In this document: one piece after another, positions 25,390 to 34,143 of the stretch | How the letters are laid out: every line of letters begins with the position of its first letter | How positions within the stretch are numbered: the first letter of the stretch is position 1 | Origin: Oscillospiraceae bacterium | GTDB taxonomy: Bacteria > Bacillota > Clostridia > Oscillospirales > Acutalibacteraceae | Length of the DNA stretch: 64,000 nt | Reading direction: 5' to 3' | Assembly (NCBI GenBank): GCA_910574995.1 | Contig: CAJTCS010000010.1 | Location: forward strand, 52,222 to 116,221 | Notes under the pieces: generated by a model | Database searches by the model: none | Seen by the model: only the letters and a program-made list of their open reading frames with translations | What the model was told of the DNA's origin: nothing | Program-made: the position numbers and the translations under genes

Positions 25390-26288
25390 TCCTCCTTTTT
25401 TGTTGATGAATGGATGTAATCCTCAAAATGCTCCACGGTATGGAATATCCGCTTGTTGTTCACCCATCGCTGGAGCTGCCGGGTGATCTTCGGTGCGGTG
25501 GGCCGTTCATAGACCATCACATAGGGGTCGTAGCCCAGGCCCCGCAGGGTGTCCACCCGATAAAGGTCCTGTTCGTGGGTGCTGCCGAAATTGGTGAGGA
25601 CATACACCCGCCGCCTGCGGTCGCTCTTGATATTCGTCAGCTCCACAAAACGGCGGAAATAGGGTGTCAAGTCAGTTTCCGGGTTATCCCAGGCGAAATG
25701 CACCGCCTTTGTCCGCACTTTGTTCAGCAGCGCCACATTGTCTGGTGTTGTCAGCCGAATGTCCAAGCCCTGGGAGAAGTCCACCAGAGCGCGGCTGTCT
25801 GCCAGTTGGAGCAGCAGTTTTTCATGGTCTGGACAGGCCAGCAGATTGGCGTCCAACAGCTTGATCTCCTTCTGACTGTCCCAGAACTCGCTGAGGTCTG
25901 CCACCTGATGGCTGCGCCGCCCCTCCTTGCCGGAAACGATGCAGAAAGCGCAGGCACGGGGACATCCACGGGTGAGAAAGCCATAGGCGGTGTCGGGGAA
26001 CTGCGGATAAAGGGAGTAGTCCGGGTGCTGATGCTCCACCACGTCCGGGAGATCGGGGCCGGGGCCATAGCCGGTCCCGCCTTTGATGACCTCCCCGGCA
26101 TTGGCGATGTAGATGTTGTCCTTGGAATAGGTGTCGGTAAATACCCGGCTTTTGTAGACCACATCATACCAGCCTGCCGGTCGCCACCACTCCACCGTAT
26201 CCCCCAAGAACTTATGGTAGGCGGAGAGTTTCATCAGGCAGAGATTGGGGAAGTTATGACTATCTACATCAACGAGGCCGACCTTCAT
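25386..26288 (-). CDS. Radical SAM-like protein inside the conjugation operon
   Basis: 300 residues from MKVGLVDVDSHNFPN; start overlaps the methyltransferase stop. Cysteines 109, 113 and 116 form CxxxCxxC (RGCPRACAFC), the radical SAM cluster motif. The N-terminal region has the B12-binding-like opening seen in some radical SAM proteins. Downstream text such as QGLDIRLTTPDNVALL is consistent with a TIM barrel. Substrate unknown. It lies between the C5 methyltransferase and prgI, an unusual place for a metabolic enzyme. Confidence 0.8.
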   Translation of the reverse strand: MKVGLVDVDSHNFPNLCLMKLSAYHKFLGDTVEWWRPAGWYDVVYKSRVFTDTYSKDNIYIANAGEVIKGGTGYGPGPDLPDVVEHQHPDYSLYPQFPDTAYGFLTRGCPRACAFCIVSGKEGRRSHQVADLSEFWDSQKEIKLLDANLLACPDHEKLLLQLADSRALVDFSQGLDIRLTTPDNVALLNKVRTKAVHFAWDNPETDLTPYFRRFVELTNIKSDRRRRVYVLTNFGSTHEQDLYRVDTLRGLGYDPYVMVYERPTAPKITRQLQRWVNNKRIFHTVEHFEDYIHSSTKKED

Positions 26289-27637
26289 ACCGCCTCCATC
26301 GCATCCCGGATACCCTGCATGATGTAAGCTCCGCAGGGGACGGCGATGCTGTTCCCCAACATAGAATAGCGCTGGGTATCGCTGATGATCTTCCCGTCCA
26401 CGCCGCTTTCCGTCCAAAAATCCGGGAAACCCATCAGCCTCTCGGCCTCGATGGGGAGCAGGCGGCGCACGATCAGCGCCATATCGTCCCTGTTGCTATG
26501 ACTGTCCACATTGACAACACACAGGTCCGTTTCGCTCTTTATCCCTGCCGGGCGGTTCAGTCCAGCGCCGGAGGCACACAGTGTCCCGGCGATCTGAGGA
26601 TGGACCAAAATGGGCGCTTGTCCGTGGGCGCAGGTCAGGGTGGGCGATTGGTCGTTCAGAATACTGGCGTTGGCCTGACTGGTCCCCATACACAGCATCC
26701 CGGCCACCACAGGCAGATTGCCATGGGTCTGACTGCGAAGGGTGGGAGAGAGGCCGGAGCGCTCCACAGTCAGAGAGCTGCCGCCCTGGTCGTTCAGTAT
26801 CTCCACCGTCTGGGGAACAAAGAGATACTGGTCGTTCCTGGTCGCCAACGTGCCGCTTTTCTCCACCTGTACCAGAGGACCTTTCCCGCCGCCCTCACAG
26901 CCGCAGCGGATACGCATGGTGGCCGGTATCAGCCCCCTTGCGCCTGCCGTACCAGCGCTGTTTTCAGCAAAGGCGGTAAGTCCTTGCCGCGGCGTTCCGC
27001 CCGTTTCAAAATACCGGCGCAGGCTTTTGGGGACAAAGAGTATCTCTCCGGCACGTCTGCCTCCAAAATCGCAGACAAGAAACAAGCGCCTGCGCCGCTG
27101 TGCTGTGCCGAAATATTGGGCGTCGTACACGCACCAAGCGAGATCAACGCCTCCGCCTCGTACCATTCCGGCGTCTGCCCACTTTCCAGATCGAGGAACT
27201 GGAACTTCGGTCTTTGTGAACGATTGGAGGACAATCTGATAGTCAAGTCCTCCTGCGGATGACAGAGCGCCGGGGACGTTCTCGAACAGCGCGAACCGGG
27301 GATATCTGCCATGGGTCGCCTCCCTCATTTCAAAAATGATGCGGATAGCCTCTAAAAAAAGACCGCTCCGCTCGTCCGCCAGCCCCCGGCGCTGGCCCGC
27401 CAGAGATAGCCCCTGGCAAGGACTTCCAAAGGTGATGATGTCCACCGGGGGCAGTTTCGCCCCATCAAGGCGGGTCACATCGCCAACATGGGCCATATCG
27501 GGGAAGAATTTTTGCGTGACCGACACGCAGGACGGCACGATCTCGCTGGCCCACAAAGATGTGATATTGCAAAAAGAGGCGGCATAGGGAAAGCCCCCGA
27601 TGCCGTCAAACAGAGAACCTAATGTAATTTCCGGCAA
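26285..27637 (-). CDS. DNA cytosine-5 methyltransferase
   Basis: 450 residues. Motif I is LGSLFDGIGGF, motif IV has the catalytic cysteine (FGSPCQGLSLAGQ, near residue 73), motif VI is FENVPG, motif VIII is AQRRRR and motifs IX-X are near the C-terminus (RLMGFPDFW, LGNSIAVP). No cognate restriction endonuclease is visible, so it is likely an orphan that marks element DNA against host restriction or controls expression. Confidence 0.92.
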   Translation of the reverse strand: MPEITLGSLFDGIGGFPYAASFCNITSLWASEIVPSCVSVTQKFFPDMAHVGDVTRLDGAKLPPVDIITFGSPCQGLSLAGQRRGLADERSGLFLEAIRIIFEMREATHGRYPRFALFENVPGALSSAGGLDYQIVLQSFTKTEVPVPRSGKWADAGMVRGGGVDLAWCVYDAQYFGTAQRRRRLFLVCDFGGRRAGEILFVPKSLRRYFETGGTPRQGLTAFAENSAGTAGARGLIPATMRIRCGCEGGGKGPLVQVEKSGTLATRNDQYLFVPQTVEILNDQGGSSLTVERSGLSPTLRSQTHGNLPVVAGMLCMGTSQANASILNDQSPTLTCAHGQAPILVHPQIAGTLCASGAGLNRPAGIKSETDLCVVNVDSHSNRDDMALIVRRLLPIEAERLMGFPDFWTESGVDGKIISDTQRYSMLGNSIAVPCGAYIMQGIRDAMEAV

Positions 27638-27681
27638 AACATTCTCCTTCCACAGAGATATGGGAAGTCAGGGCCAGCACT

Positions 27682-28122
27682 TCACCGCTCCCCCCGGTCA
27701 ACCTTTTTCTTGGGGGCGGGGGCAGGCTGTTCCGCCGCCTTTTCAGCGGCCTGGGACTTTTTCTGCTGAAGATTTTTTCGTGCAGAGGGCCGTTCCTCCA
27801 CCTTCTCCACAGACAAGTCCTTTACCTTGGAGTATTCCTCCAAAACAGCATCGGTAACGGCCTGCCGCATTTCCTTTGTGGTGGGGAAACAGATGTCATG
27901 GTACTTGTCATCCTTGCCCTTGGTCTGGGGCATGGAAACAAAGGTCCCGTTCCTGCCCTCCAGCACACGGAGGTTGGTGACAGCGAACACGCCGCCCAGG
28001 TCGATGCTGGCAAAGGCCCGAAGATTGCTGCCCTCCTTTTCCTGGACCGGGAACACCTTTACAGTAACGTCCAGTTTTGCAGGCTGACCGTTGCCAGCCT
28101 CCGGGATTTTGGTATCGTCCAT
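27682..28122 (-). CDS. SpoVG-family protein
   Basis: 146 residues. The SpoVG core is DVTVKVFPVQEKEGSNLRAF, IDLGGVFAVTNLRVLEG and FVSMPQTKG...ICFPTTKEMR, about residues 18-95. A basic C-terminal tail (KKSQAAEKAAE, APKKKVDRGER) follows. SpoVG proteins bind nucleic acid and regulate gene expression; element-borne copies are frequent in this family. Confidence 0.85.
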   Translation of the reverse strand: MDDTKIPEAGNGQPAKLDVTVKVFPVQEKEGSNLRAFASIDLGGVFAVTNLRVLEGRNGTFVSMPQTKGKDDKYHDICFPTTKEMRQAVTDAVLEEYSKVKDLSVEKVEERPSARKNLQQKKSQAAEKAAEQPAPAPKKKVDRGER

Positions 28123-28155
28123 TTTCTCACGCTCCTACTTCTGATTTTTGCTCTG

Positions 28156-29016
28156 TCAATGGGCGGCAAGCACACTTTTAGCGAGGCTCCCGGTCTTGAA
28201 CAGGGTAAAGCACAGCAGCACCGTATAGCCCATGCACGTCCAGATCGCCTTGCTGATGTCTGTGCTGGCGGCGATGCTCTGTATCAACACAGCGTAGATC
28301 GCAACACAGACCATAATCATAAAGCCCTGGAAACCGAGAGCGAACAGCGATTTCAGATAGTTCTGGCCCATGCCGCCAAACTCTTTGCCCATCATCGCCG
28401 CCATGGGGATGGGGGCCACGCTGGTGACGAGGTAAATTTCAATCATGCGCCCGAAGGTGATGACAAAAATGCAGATGGTGAGCGCCCACATGGTAATGCC
28501 TACAAAGAAGGATTGGACCCACAGGCCCAGCAGCGGTCCCAGGTCCATTGCCTCCAACCTCGTCTGCAAATCCGGCAGGATGGTAGCCATGTCGATGCTG
28601 GTAGTGCCGGAGATCACGCCGGAGGCGCTATGCACAATGCTCTGGGACACATCAAACACGCCCATAACGATATTCCATGTGTTGCTCACGATCAGAACGG
28701 CGCAGGCGCTCTTGAATATCCACTTGAAGAACATCCAGGTATCCACGTCATTGAGATTATTTCTCTCGGTGAGCATCTGAATCAATTCCAGCGTCATCAC
28801 CAGCGTCAGGATGATCCCGGCGATGGGGAGGATAACAGTAGTGGAAAGATTTCTCACCATGTTGAAGATGCCGCCGTTCCATGCCTGGGGTGTCAGCCCA
28901 ACTTGGGTGGAGATTTCCCCCACCTTCTCATTTACGCTGTCGAACAGCCCGGAGAGGTTGCTGATTATACCACTAATCAACAGCTCTTTCAGCCAATCGG
29001 TGATGGCGTCAATCAA
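28156..29016 (-). CDS. VirB6/TrbL-like polytopic conjugation channel protein
   Basis: 286 residues with about six hydrophobic segments (TTVILPIAGIILTLVMTLELI; FKSACAVLIVSN; FFVGITMWALTICIFVITFG; FMIMVCVAIYAVLIQSI; MGYTVLLCFTLF). Topology and position between Maff2 and SpoVG genes fit the membrane channel component of Tn1549-type systems. Assigned by topology and context rather than a catalytic motif. Confidence 0.75.
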   Translation of the reverse strand: MIDAITDWLKELLISGIISNLSGLFDSVNEKVGEISTQVGLTPQAWNGGIFNMVRNLSTTVILPIAGIILTLVMTLELIQMLTERNNLNDVDTWMFFKWIFKSACAVLIVSNTWNIVMGVFDVSQSIVHSASGVISGTTSIDMATILPDLQTRLEAMDLGPLLGLWVQSFFVGITMWALTICIFVITFGRMIEIYLVTSVAPIPMAAMMGKEFGGMGQNYLKSLFALGFQGFMIMVCVAIYAVLIQSIAASTDISKAIWTCMGYTVLLCFTLFKTGSLAKSVLAAH

Positions 29017-29144
29017 AAAGCCTATGGATGATCCTCTCCTTTCCGGCCAGCGGAGTGCCGCAGACCGTGTAGTTTAGGTAAGCCGGGGCCTCCCCGCCCG
29101 GAGGCGGAGAGGCATACCGGCGATGGCTTGCCCGTGGAGGCCGA

Positions 29145-29366
29145 TCAGGGAGTGCCGAACAGACCGGACAGCAGGGGGACCAGGGTGATGCCGATCAGGG
29201 CCACGCCGCCGCCCGCCATGAGCTGCTTCATGCCCTGGCTTTTGGCTCCGGGGTTGTCGTTGCCGTAGCCCTCCAGGAGGTTGATGACACCCCACACGCC
29301 CAGGCCAGCGCCCAGGGCCACCACGAGAGTCTGCAAGGTTCCGATAGCAGAAGTAAAGAAAGCCAT
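29145..29366 (-). CDS. Maff2-family small membrane protein (possible pilin-like subunit)
   Basis: 73 residues beginning MAFFTSAIGTLQ, the string that names the family. Two hydrophobic segments (LVVALGAGLGVWGVINLL and GGGVALIGITLVPLLSGLF) flank a polar loop. Such proteins sit between virD4 and virB6-like genes and resemble VirB2-type subunits in size and topology; that role is inferred. Confidence 0.82.
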   Translation of the reverse strand: MAFFTSAIGTLQTLVVALGAGLGVWGVINLLEGYGNDNPGAKSQGMKQLMAGGGVALIGITLVPLLSGLFGTP

Positions 29367-29446
29367 ATACGTTCCTCCAAAAATAATTGAAATTTTTGAA
29401 GGCACATCCTCCGTGTCCTTTCGTGTACTTTAACAGCGCCGGTTAC

Positions 29447-31243
29447 TTACTCGGCTCCATCGCTGTCAGCGTCTACTTCGGTCACTTCGTACACGTCGTA
29501 AACTTCATCGGATTTTGGCTTTAGCCGGGTCGATAGAAAACGCTCTATGTCAAATGCGTTTTTCTTATCGGAGTCGGACAGATATTTATAGAGCGGGTGC
29601 TTTGTGATGTCGTACTTGTCAGACAGGAACGGCCTCACGCCCCGCAGCTGAAGGATGCACTTGCCTCCGTCCAGAACGGCCAGTTCATCCACGTCCATGA
29701 GGGCCTTGCCCAATTTCTGATAATTGAGTGAGTGGGAGGTTTCACGCCCCCGGCTCTCACCTGTGTTGAAGGTGTCGATTGTTTCCTTCCCCAGGGCGGC
29801 AGACAGCTCTTTCAGCGTAGTCGGTTCTCTGCCGCCCAGGAAGATGGAACAGTCCATATTGCCGATAATTGTGTCAGCATTGTCCTTGTAGATGGCCTTT
29901 AGCTGACTTTGTGCCTGCAAAACCAGGCAGGCGGAAATCTCACGGCTGCGGATGGTCGCCACCAGCTTTTCCAGTTTGGGTATCTGCCCGATGTTGGCGC
30001 ACTCGTCAATCAGACAGCGCACATGGACCGGCAGACGGCCTCCATACACATCGTCCGCTTTCTCGCAGAGAAGGTTGAACAGCTGTGTATATGCCATGGA
30101 AATCAAAAAGTTAAAGCTGTCATCCGTGTCGCTCATAATGAGGAACAGGGCGGTTTTTCGGTCGCCCAGGGTATCCAGCTCCAGCTCGTCATAGGCCGTG
30201 ACCTCCCGCAGCTCCGCAATGTCGAAGGGGGCCAGCCGTGCGCCGCAGCTCACAAGGATGCTCTTGGCGGTCTTGCCGGCGCTTAACTTAAATTTCTTGT
30301 ATTGGCGCACGGCGAAGTGATCCGGGGACTTTTCCTCCAGCTCGTCAAACATCAGGTCAACGCTGTTTTTGAACTCCTCGTCATCCTCCCGGACCTCCAT
30401 GGAATTGATGAACTCCACCAGCGTGGAGAAGTTTTGTTCCTCCTCCGGGGCCTCGTAGTGGATGTAGCCGGTCAGCGCTGTATACAGCAGCGTTTCCGCT
30501 TTCTCCCAGAAGGGGTCCCCACCCTTGCCGTCCCCTTTGGTGTTGGCGATCAGGGTCGTGACCAGTTTCAAAATGTCCTTTTCATCGTGGATATACGCAA
30601 AAGGGTTATATTTCATGGACTTTTTGAAGTTGATGGTATTCAGGACCTTGATACGGTAGCCATTGCGCTGCAACATCTTTCCCGTTTCAATTATCAGAGT
30701 GCCTTTCGGGTCTGTGACAACAAAAGAAACCGGATAAGTTTTTGACGTGCATTGCATGAGGTTGGGTTTCAGCCAAAAGCGAGTCTTACCGCTGCCGGAA
30801 CCGCCCACGATCAGCACATTTTTGTTCCGGGCCGTCTTAGGGTCCTTCGGGCGGCTGTTCATCGTCAGGCTCTCCGTCTGGGTGAGGATGATGTTGTCCT
30901 CGAACTTCGGGGCTACATAGGGGGCGATGTCCTGGGCGTTGCCCCAGCGGGCCGTGCCGTATTCCGCCCCCTGCCGGTACTTCTTGGCGTTCTTGCCCTT
31001 CATGTAGACCGCCAGCCGGAGGCCCACACCGCAGGCAATGCCCACCAGCAGATCAATAGGGTGAAAGCTGGGAGCGGCGGACTGAAAGGCCAGCACCAGC
31101 CCGTCCATGATGCGCAGCAGCTTTTCAGAAAGGCCAGCACCAGGGGCCAGCCGCCACGCCTGTCCCAGTTTGGTGGCATACAGGCCGAGGATGGCATAGG
31201 GGAGATTGGGGATAATGAGCTTTTTCCAGTTTACTTGTTTCAC
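29447..31243 (-). CDS. virD4: VirD4/TraG-type coupling protein
   Basis: 598 residues. N-terminal transmembrane segments are followed by Walker A GGSGSGKT near residues 143-150 and Walker B-like VRCLIDECANIG, with further conserved QAQSQLKAIY. This ATPase recruits the relaxase-DNA complex to the channel. Its start overlaps the pcfB stop by four bases. Intact length suggests function, although no relaxase is seen in the window. Confidence 0.92.
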   Translation of the reverse strand: MKQVNWKKLIIPNLPYAILGLYATKLGQAWRLAPGAGLSEKLLRIMDGLVLAFQSAAPSFHPIDLLVGIACGVGLRLAVYMKGKNAKKYRQGAEYGTARWGNAQDIAPYVAPKFEDNIILTQTESLTMNSRPKDPKTARNKNVLIVGGSGSGKTRFWLKPNLMQCTSKTYPVSFVVTDPKGTLIIETGKMLQRNGYRIKVLNTINFKKSMKYNPFAYIHDEKDILKLVTTLIANTKGDGKGGDPFWEKAETLLYTALTGYIHYEAPEEEQNFSTLVEFINSMEVREDDEEFKNSVDLMFDELEEKSPDHFAVRQYKKFKLSAGKTAKSILVSCGARLAPFDIAELREVTAYDELELDTLGDRKTALFLIMSDTDDSFNFLISMAYTQLFNLLCEKADDVYGGRLPVHVRCLIDECANIGQIPKLEKLVATIRSREISACLVLQAQSQLKAIYKDNADTIIGNMDCSIFLGGREPTTLKELSAALGKETIDTFNTGESRGRETSHSLNYQKLGKALMDVDELAVLDGGKCILQLRGVRPFLSDKYDITKHPLYKYLSDSDKKNAFDIERFLSTRLKPKSDEVYDVYEVTEVDADSDGAE

Positions 31244-31713
31244 CTGGTCTGCTCCTTCCGTTTCTCCCGGTCAACCGTGGGCTTTTTCACCAGGGACCGG
31301 AACTGCGCCAGCCGTTGCAGCACCGAGGGGCGCTGTACCCTGCGGACCTTCCTTCCGGCGTACTCCTGCATGGCGGCGGTGAGGGCATCCGCGTCCCGGC
31401 TCTTGAAGAAGATCAGGAACCGGGGCGGGTCGTTGGCCCTGTCCCGCTTGATGGCGTAATCCACGCCGTACTTCCGGGCGATACGCTCAAAGTCCTTGAT
31501 GCAGGGGTCGGTCAGCTCAATGTTGGACACGCCCTGATTTTGGCCGATCAGCTGCTTGACGGTCTGTTTTCCGTGAGGAATGACATCCTTCCGGGCCTTG
31601 ACCGCACTTCGATGGGCGAGATATTTGGCAACAGCCGCCTTTACCATCCGCCCGGTGAGCTTTGTGCCGTTGATCGCCAAAGCTATCGTTTTGTTTTCTA
31701 CTTCCTCCTGGAT
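31240..31713 (-). CDS. pcfB: PcfB-family protein with ATC in the start position
   Basis: 157 residues if started at 31713. The family usually begins M-Q-E-E-V-E-N-K; here the codon before CAG-GAG-GAA-GTA is ATC, with AAAGGAG nine bases upstream. The first standard in-frame start is TTG 11 codons later and has no Shine-Dalgarno. The body (TGRMVKAAVAKYL, RKYGVDYAIKRD, YAGRKVRRVQRPS) matches PcfB, which works with VirD4 in relaxosome recruitment. Confidence 0.75.
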   Translation of the reverse strand: MQEEVENKTIALAINGTKLTGRMVKAAVAKYLAHRSAVKARKDVIPHGKQTVKQLIGQNQGVSNIELTDPCIKDFERIARKYGVDYAIKRDRANDPPRFLIFFKSRDADALTAAMQEYAGRKVRRVQRPSVLQRLAQFRSLVKKPTVDREKRKEQTR

Positions 31714-31811
31714 GGGCAGTCACTCCTTTCCTCCAGAATGTGGGGCCGCGCCGGTGGGCTAGGGTGGGACTACCAGCCAGCGCAGCAGAAGTTTTCTGCT
31801 CTGCATGATTT

Positions 31812-32732
31812 TTACCTCTCGTTTCCCCGGCACTTCTGCCGGTGCTGTAAGTATTCGTTCCAGTCCTTCCCACGGGGCGGGGGCTTGTAAGAAATAACAC
31901 GTCCATTTTGGCTGTATTTCTCCTTCAGCCGGTCCGCCGCCTCTCTGCCGGGGCCGTCAGCATCCAGGCAGAGGAAAATGTACTTGATGTGAGGATTTTC
32001 CCGCAGATAGGTGTCCAGCGGCCCCTCATAGAGGCCGCAGAGGGCCACGGCGTTGCTGGTGACATCCCGGTGCAGGGTGCAGAAGGACATCAGGTCGATG
32101 GGGGCCTCAAAGACGTGTACCCGGTCGATGCCGCTGTCGGCGGGGAGGCGAAAGCCGGTGTCCTTATCGCTGCCGGGAACGCCTGCCCGGAAAGAGGCCC
32201 CGTTCAGATCGTAGGTCCCACGCTTGGCGGCGAATACCGGCTTGTCCTCCTGATCTCTCCCGACAAAAACGCAGTTATGGCGCTCCATTTCCTCGTACAG
32301 CAGACCGGCCCCCACAAAATCCCGGATGACTGCCGGAGCGATGCCCCGCTTTTTCAGATAGGCGGTCACGCGGCGGGTATCATCATTTGCCGGTGGAAGA
32401 ACAAAGGGGACCGGCGCAGCGGGGGCAGTCCGCTCCTTCCGCTGGACAGGCGGCGGTCTGTCGGGAGAGTCCCTCGACCGGCCATTCCAGGCCAGCAGGA
32501 AATCCACCGCCTCCGGGAAACTCTTGCCCTCGAACCGCTGCATGAAGTCGATAGCGTCCCCGCCCTTCCCCTCGGAGTAGCGGAACCAGGTGCGCCGGTT
32601 CTTGATGCGCAGGCTGTCCATCTCCTTGGTGGTGTAGTAGCTGCCGATGCGCCGGACCTGATAGCCCAGGGAGGTCAGCAGATCGGGGAGGTCGGTATCT
32701 TTGGCGTTGGCTAGGTCATTGGCTGTAAAGAT
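31812..32732 (-). CDS. Toprim-domain primase-like protein with non-standard start
   Basis: About 306 residues. N-terminal zinc-less primase-like domain (RIKNRRTWFRYSEGKGGDAIDF), then toprim core (YIFLCLDADGPGREAADRL). The conserved N-terminal 37 residues before the first ATG (at 32621) contain no ATG, GTG or TTG; codons after the in-frame TAA read GAT-CAT-ATC, with AAGGAGG just upstream. I place the start at ATC 32730-32732 tentatively. Likely primes complementary strand synthesis after transfer. Confidence 0.75.
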   Translation of the reverse strand: MFTANDLANAKDTDLPDLLTSLGYQVRRIGSYYTTKEMDSLRIKNRRTWFRYSEGKGGDAIDFMQRFEGKSFPEAVDFLLAWNGRSRDSPDRPPPVQRKERTAPAAPVPFVLPPANDDTRRVTAYLKKRGIAPAVIRDFVGAGLLYEEMERHNCVFVGRDQEDKPVFAAKRGTYDLNGASFRAGVPGSDKDTGFRLPADSGIDRVHVFEAPIDLMSFCTLHRDVTSNAVALCGLYEGPLDTYLRENPHIKYIFLCLDADGPGREAADRLKEKYSQNGRVISYKPPPRGKDWNEYLQHRQKCRGNER

Positions 32733-32767
32733 ATGATCTTACCCTCCTTCCAGCCAGCCGCCAGCGG

Positions 32768-33121
32768 TCACTTCTTCCCGCAGCCCCGGCCCTGGCCCTT
32801 CACGGTCAGGATGCCGTCCAGGGTGGTGGCGGTGATGCGCAGCCGCTCGGCGGTGGCGATGTCGTTCTTCATGGCCTCGGTGACGGTATCCCCGCAGACC
32901 ACCAGGACGTGGGAGCGCCGCAGGAAGTCACGGCTCATGTCCAGACCGTCCTTGTGTTCCTGGGGGACCTTATCGTTGAGGAACAGGGTCAGGAACAGCA
33001 GGGGACAGATGGGGGTGTACCCGGCGTCATAGACCTGACGGCAGTAGTGGATGGCCCACTCGCTGTCCTGATGCGGTGTCCCCGTCCAGGGGGCGGTGAT
33101 GTAGGCAAAGGGTCGCTTCAT
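32768..33121 (-). CDS. DUF4406-like nucleoside deoxyribosyltransferase fold protein
   Basis: 117 residues. FAYITAPWTG near the start, a central YDAGYTPICPLLF and GLDMSRDFLRRSHVLVVCGD match small DUF4406-type proteins related to nucleoside 2-deoxyribosyltransferases. Substrate unknown. Leftward, between the replication initiator and the primase. Confidence 0.7.
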   Translation of the reverse strand: MKRPFAYITAPWTGTPHQDSEWAIHYCRQVYDAGYTPICPLLFLTLFLNDKVPQEHKDGLDMSRDFLRRSHVLVVCGDTVTEAMKNDIATAERLRITATTLDGILTVKGQGRGCGKK

Positions 33122-33170
33122 GGTGATTACTCCTTCCGCTCATTTTTGAGCATAAAAATAAGCGGCTACG

Positions 33171-34073
33171 TCAGCCGCCGGTACTCATGTCGTGATTGAC
33201 GAGCATGGTGTAGTGATTGTCCGTGGTGGACGGGGCATTGAACAGCGCCGCCAGCAGATAGGCCCTGGTGTTCCAGACGCGGGTGGTGTTCTCCCTGATG
33301 CCGTCCAGAACCTTCTCGATGTGGGCGGAGGTCAGCTGCTCAAAGCGCCGCTGAACAAAGGCGGTGGGATACTCTGCGTCCCGGCCGATCTTCATGGTGG
33401 GACTGCGGGAAAGGGCAACCTCCAGCATGATCTCCACGAACTCATTGAGCTGCTCCCGGTTGCAGGGGTCCGCAATCAGGTCGTACTCGATCTGATCCTC
33501 GATCTCAGCTCTCTTCTCCAAAATTTCCTTCATTCCTTCCACCGGGGCCGCAGGCGCTGCCGGTGGCTCGGAGGGGGCAGGGGGAGGGAATGAATGAGTT
33601 TTTGATCGCTGAGTAATTGATTTTTTCGTTTTTGATTTCTTTATATTTAATTCCGGGCGGTTTCCCATATCTGGCGCAGCCATATCCGGCTGAACCATAT
33701 CCGGGTTTCCCGTATCCGGTGCGCCCGTATCTGGTGGCGTATCCGGGCCGGTATCCTCCGGCGCAGGCGGCTCCGGGGCCTGGGGACGCTCGTAGATGAC
33801 ATACTCGGTGTCGGTGATGCGCCCGTTGGCCCCCCGTAGCTGACGCCGGAGGATGTACCCGGCCTTCTCCAACTCCTTGATGGTGTTCCCGATGGCCTCC
33901 ACGCCCTCCTTGCAGATGGAGGCCAGTCCCCTCGTGGAGTAGTTCCAGTCATCGGGGAAGGACAGGAACATGGACAGCAGCCCCTTGGCTTTCAGCGACA
34001 GGGCGGTGTCCTTCAAGTGGTAGTTGGACATTACGGTGTAACCCTGTGTCCGTTCCACTCGGTAAACGGCCAT
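33171..34073 (-). CDS. Replication initiator-like winged-helix protein
   Basis: 300 residues. An N-terminal helix-turn-helix (ALSLKAKGLLSMFLSFPDDW, STRGLASICKEG) is followed by a Pro/Asp-rich linker and a C-terminal domain ending ALFNAPSTTDNHYTMLVNHDM, as in RepA-related proteins of clostridial elements. The linker codons form five 15-bp tandem repeats (33666-33740), a likely initiator-binding array. It would give the circular form a replication phase. Confidence 0.75.
   Translation of the reverse strand: MAVYRVERTQGYTVMSNYHLKDTALSLKAKGLLSMFLSFPDDWNYSTRGLASICKEGVEAIGNTIKELEKAGYILRRQLRGANGRITDTEYVIYERPQAPEPPAPEDTGPDTPPDTGAPDTGNPDMVQPDMAAPDMGNRPELNIKKSKTKKSITQRSKTHSFPPPAPSEPPAAPAAPVEGMKEILEKRAEIEDQIEYDLIADPCNREQLNEFVEIMLEVALSRSPTMKIGRDAEYPTAFVQRRFEQLTSAHIEKVLDGIRENTTRVWNTRAYLLAALFNAPSTTDNHYTMLVNHDMSTGG
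33666..33740. repeat. Five tandem 15-bp repeats inside the initiator gene
   Basis: Repeat starts at 33666, 33681, 33696, 33711 and 33726, each reading close to C-R-TATCYGG plus six variable bases on the plus strand; degenerate copies continue to about 33760. They encode the PDT/PDM-rich linker. Intragenic iterons between the two domains of a Rep protein are a known origin layout in repA_N-type replicons. Confidence 0.65.
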
Positions 34074-34143
34074 ATCAGATCACTTCCTCACTCAAAAAAT
34101 TCAGATAACTACTGCTTTGTCAGTTTCAAAAACCTTCCCCCTC

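Noticed and set aside
33666..33760. CRISPR array (also considered for 38935-39026)
   Set aside because: Units are 15 and 23 bp with no unique spacers and they lie inside coding sequence; no cas genes in the window.
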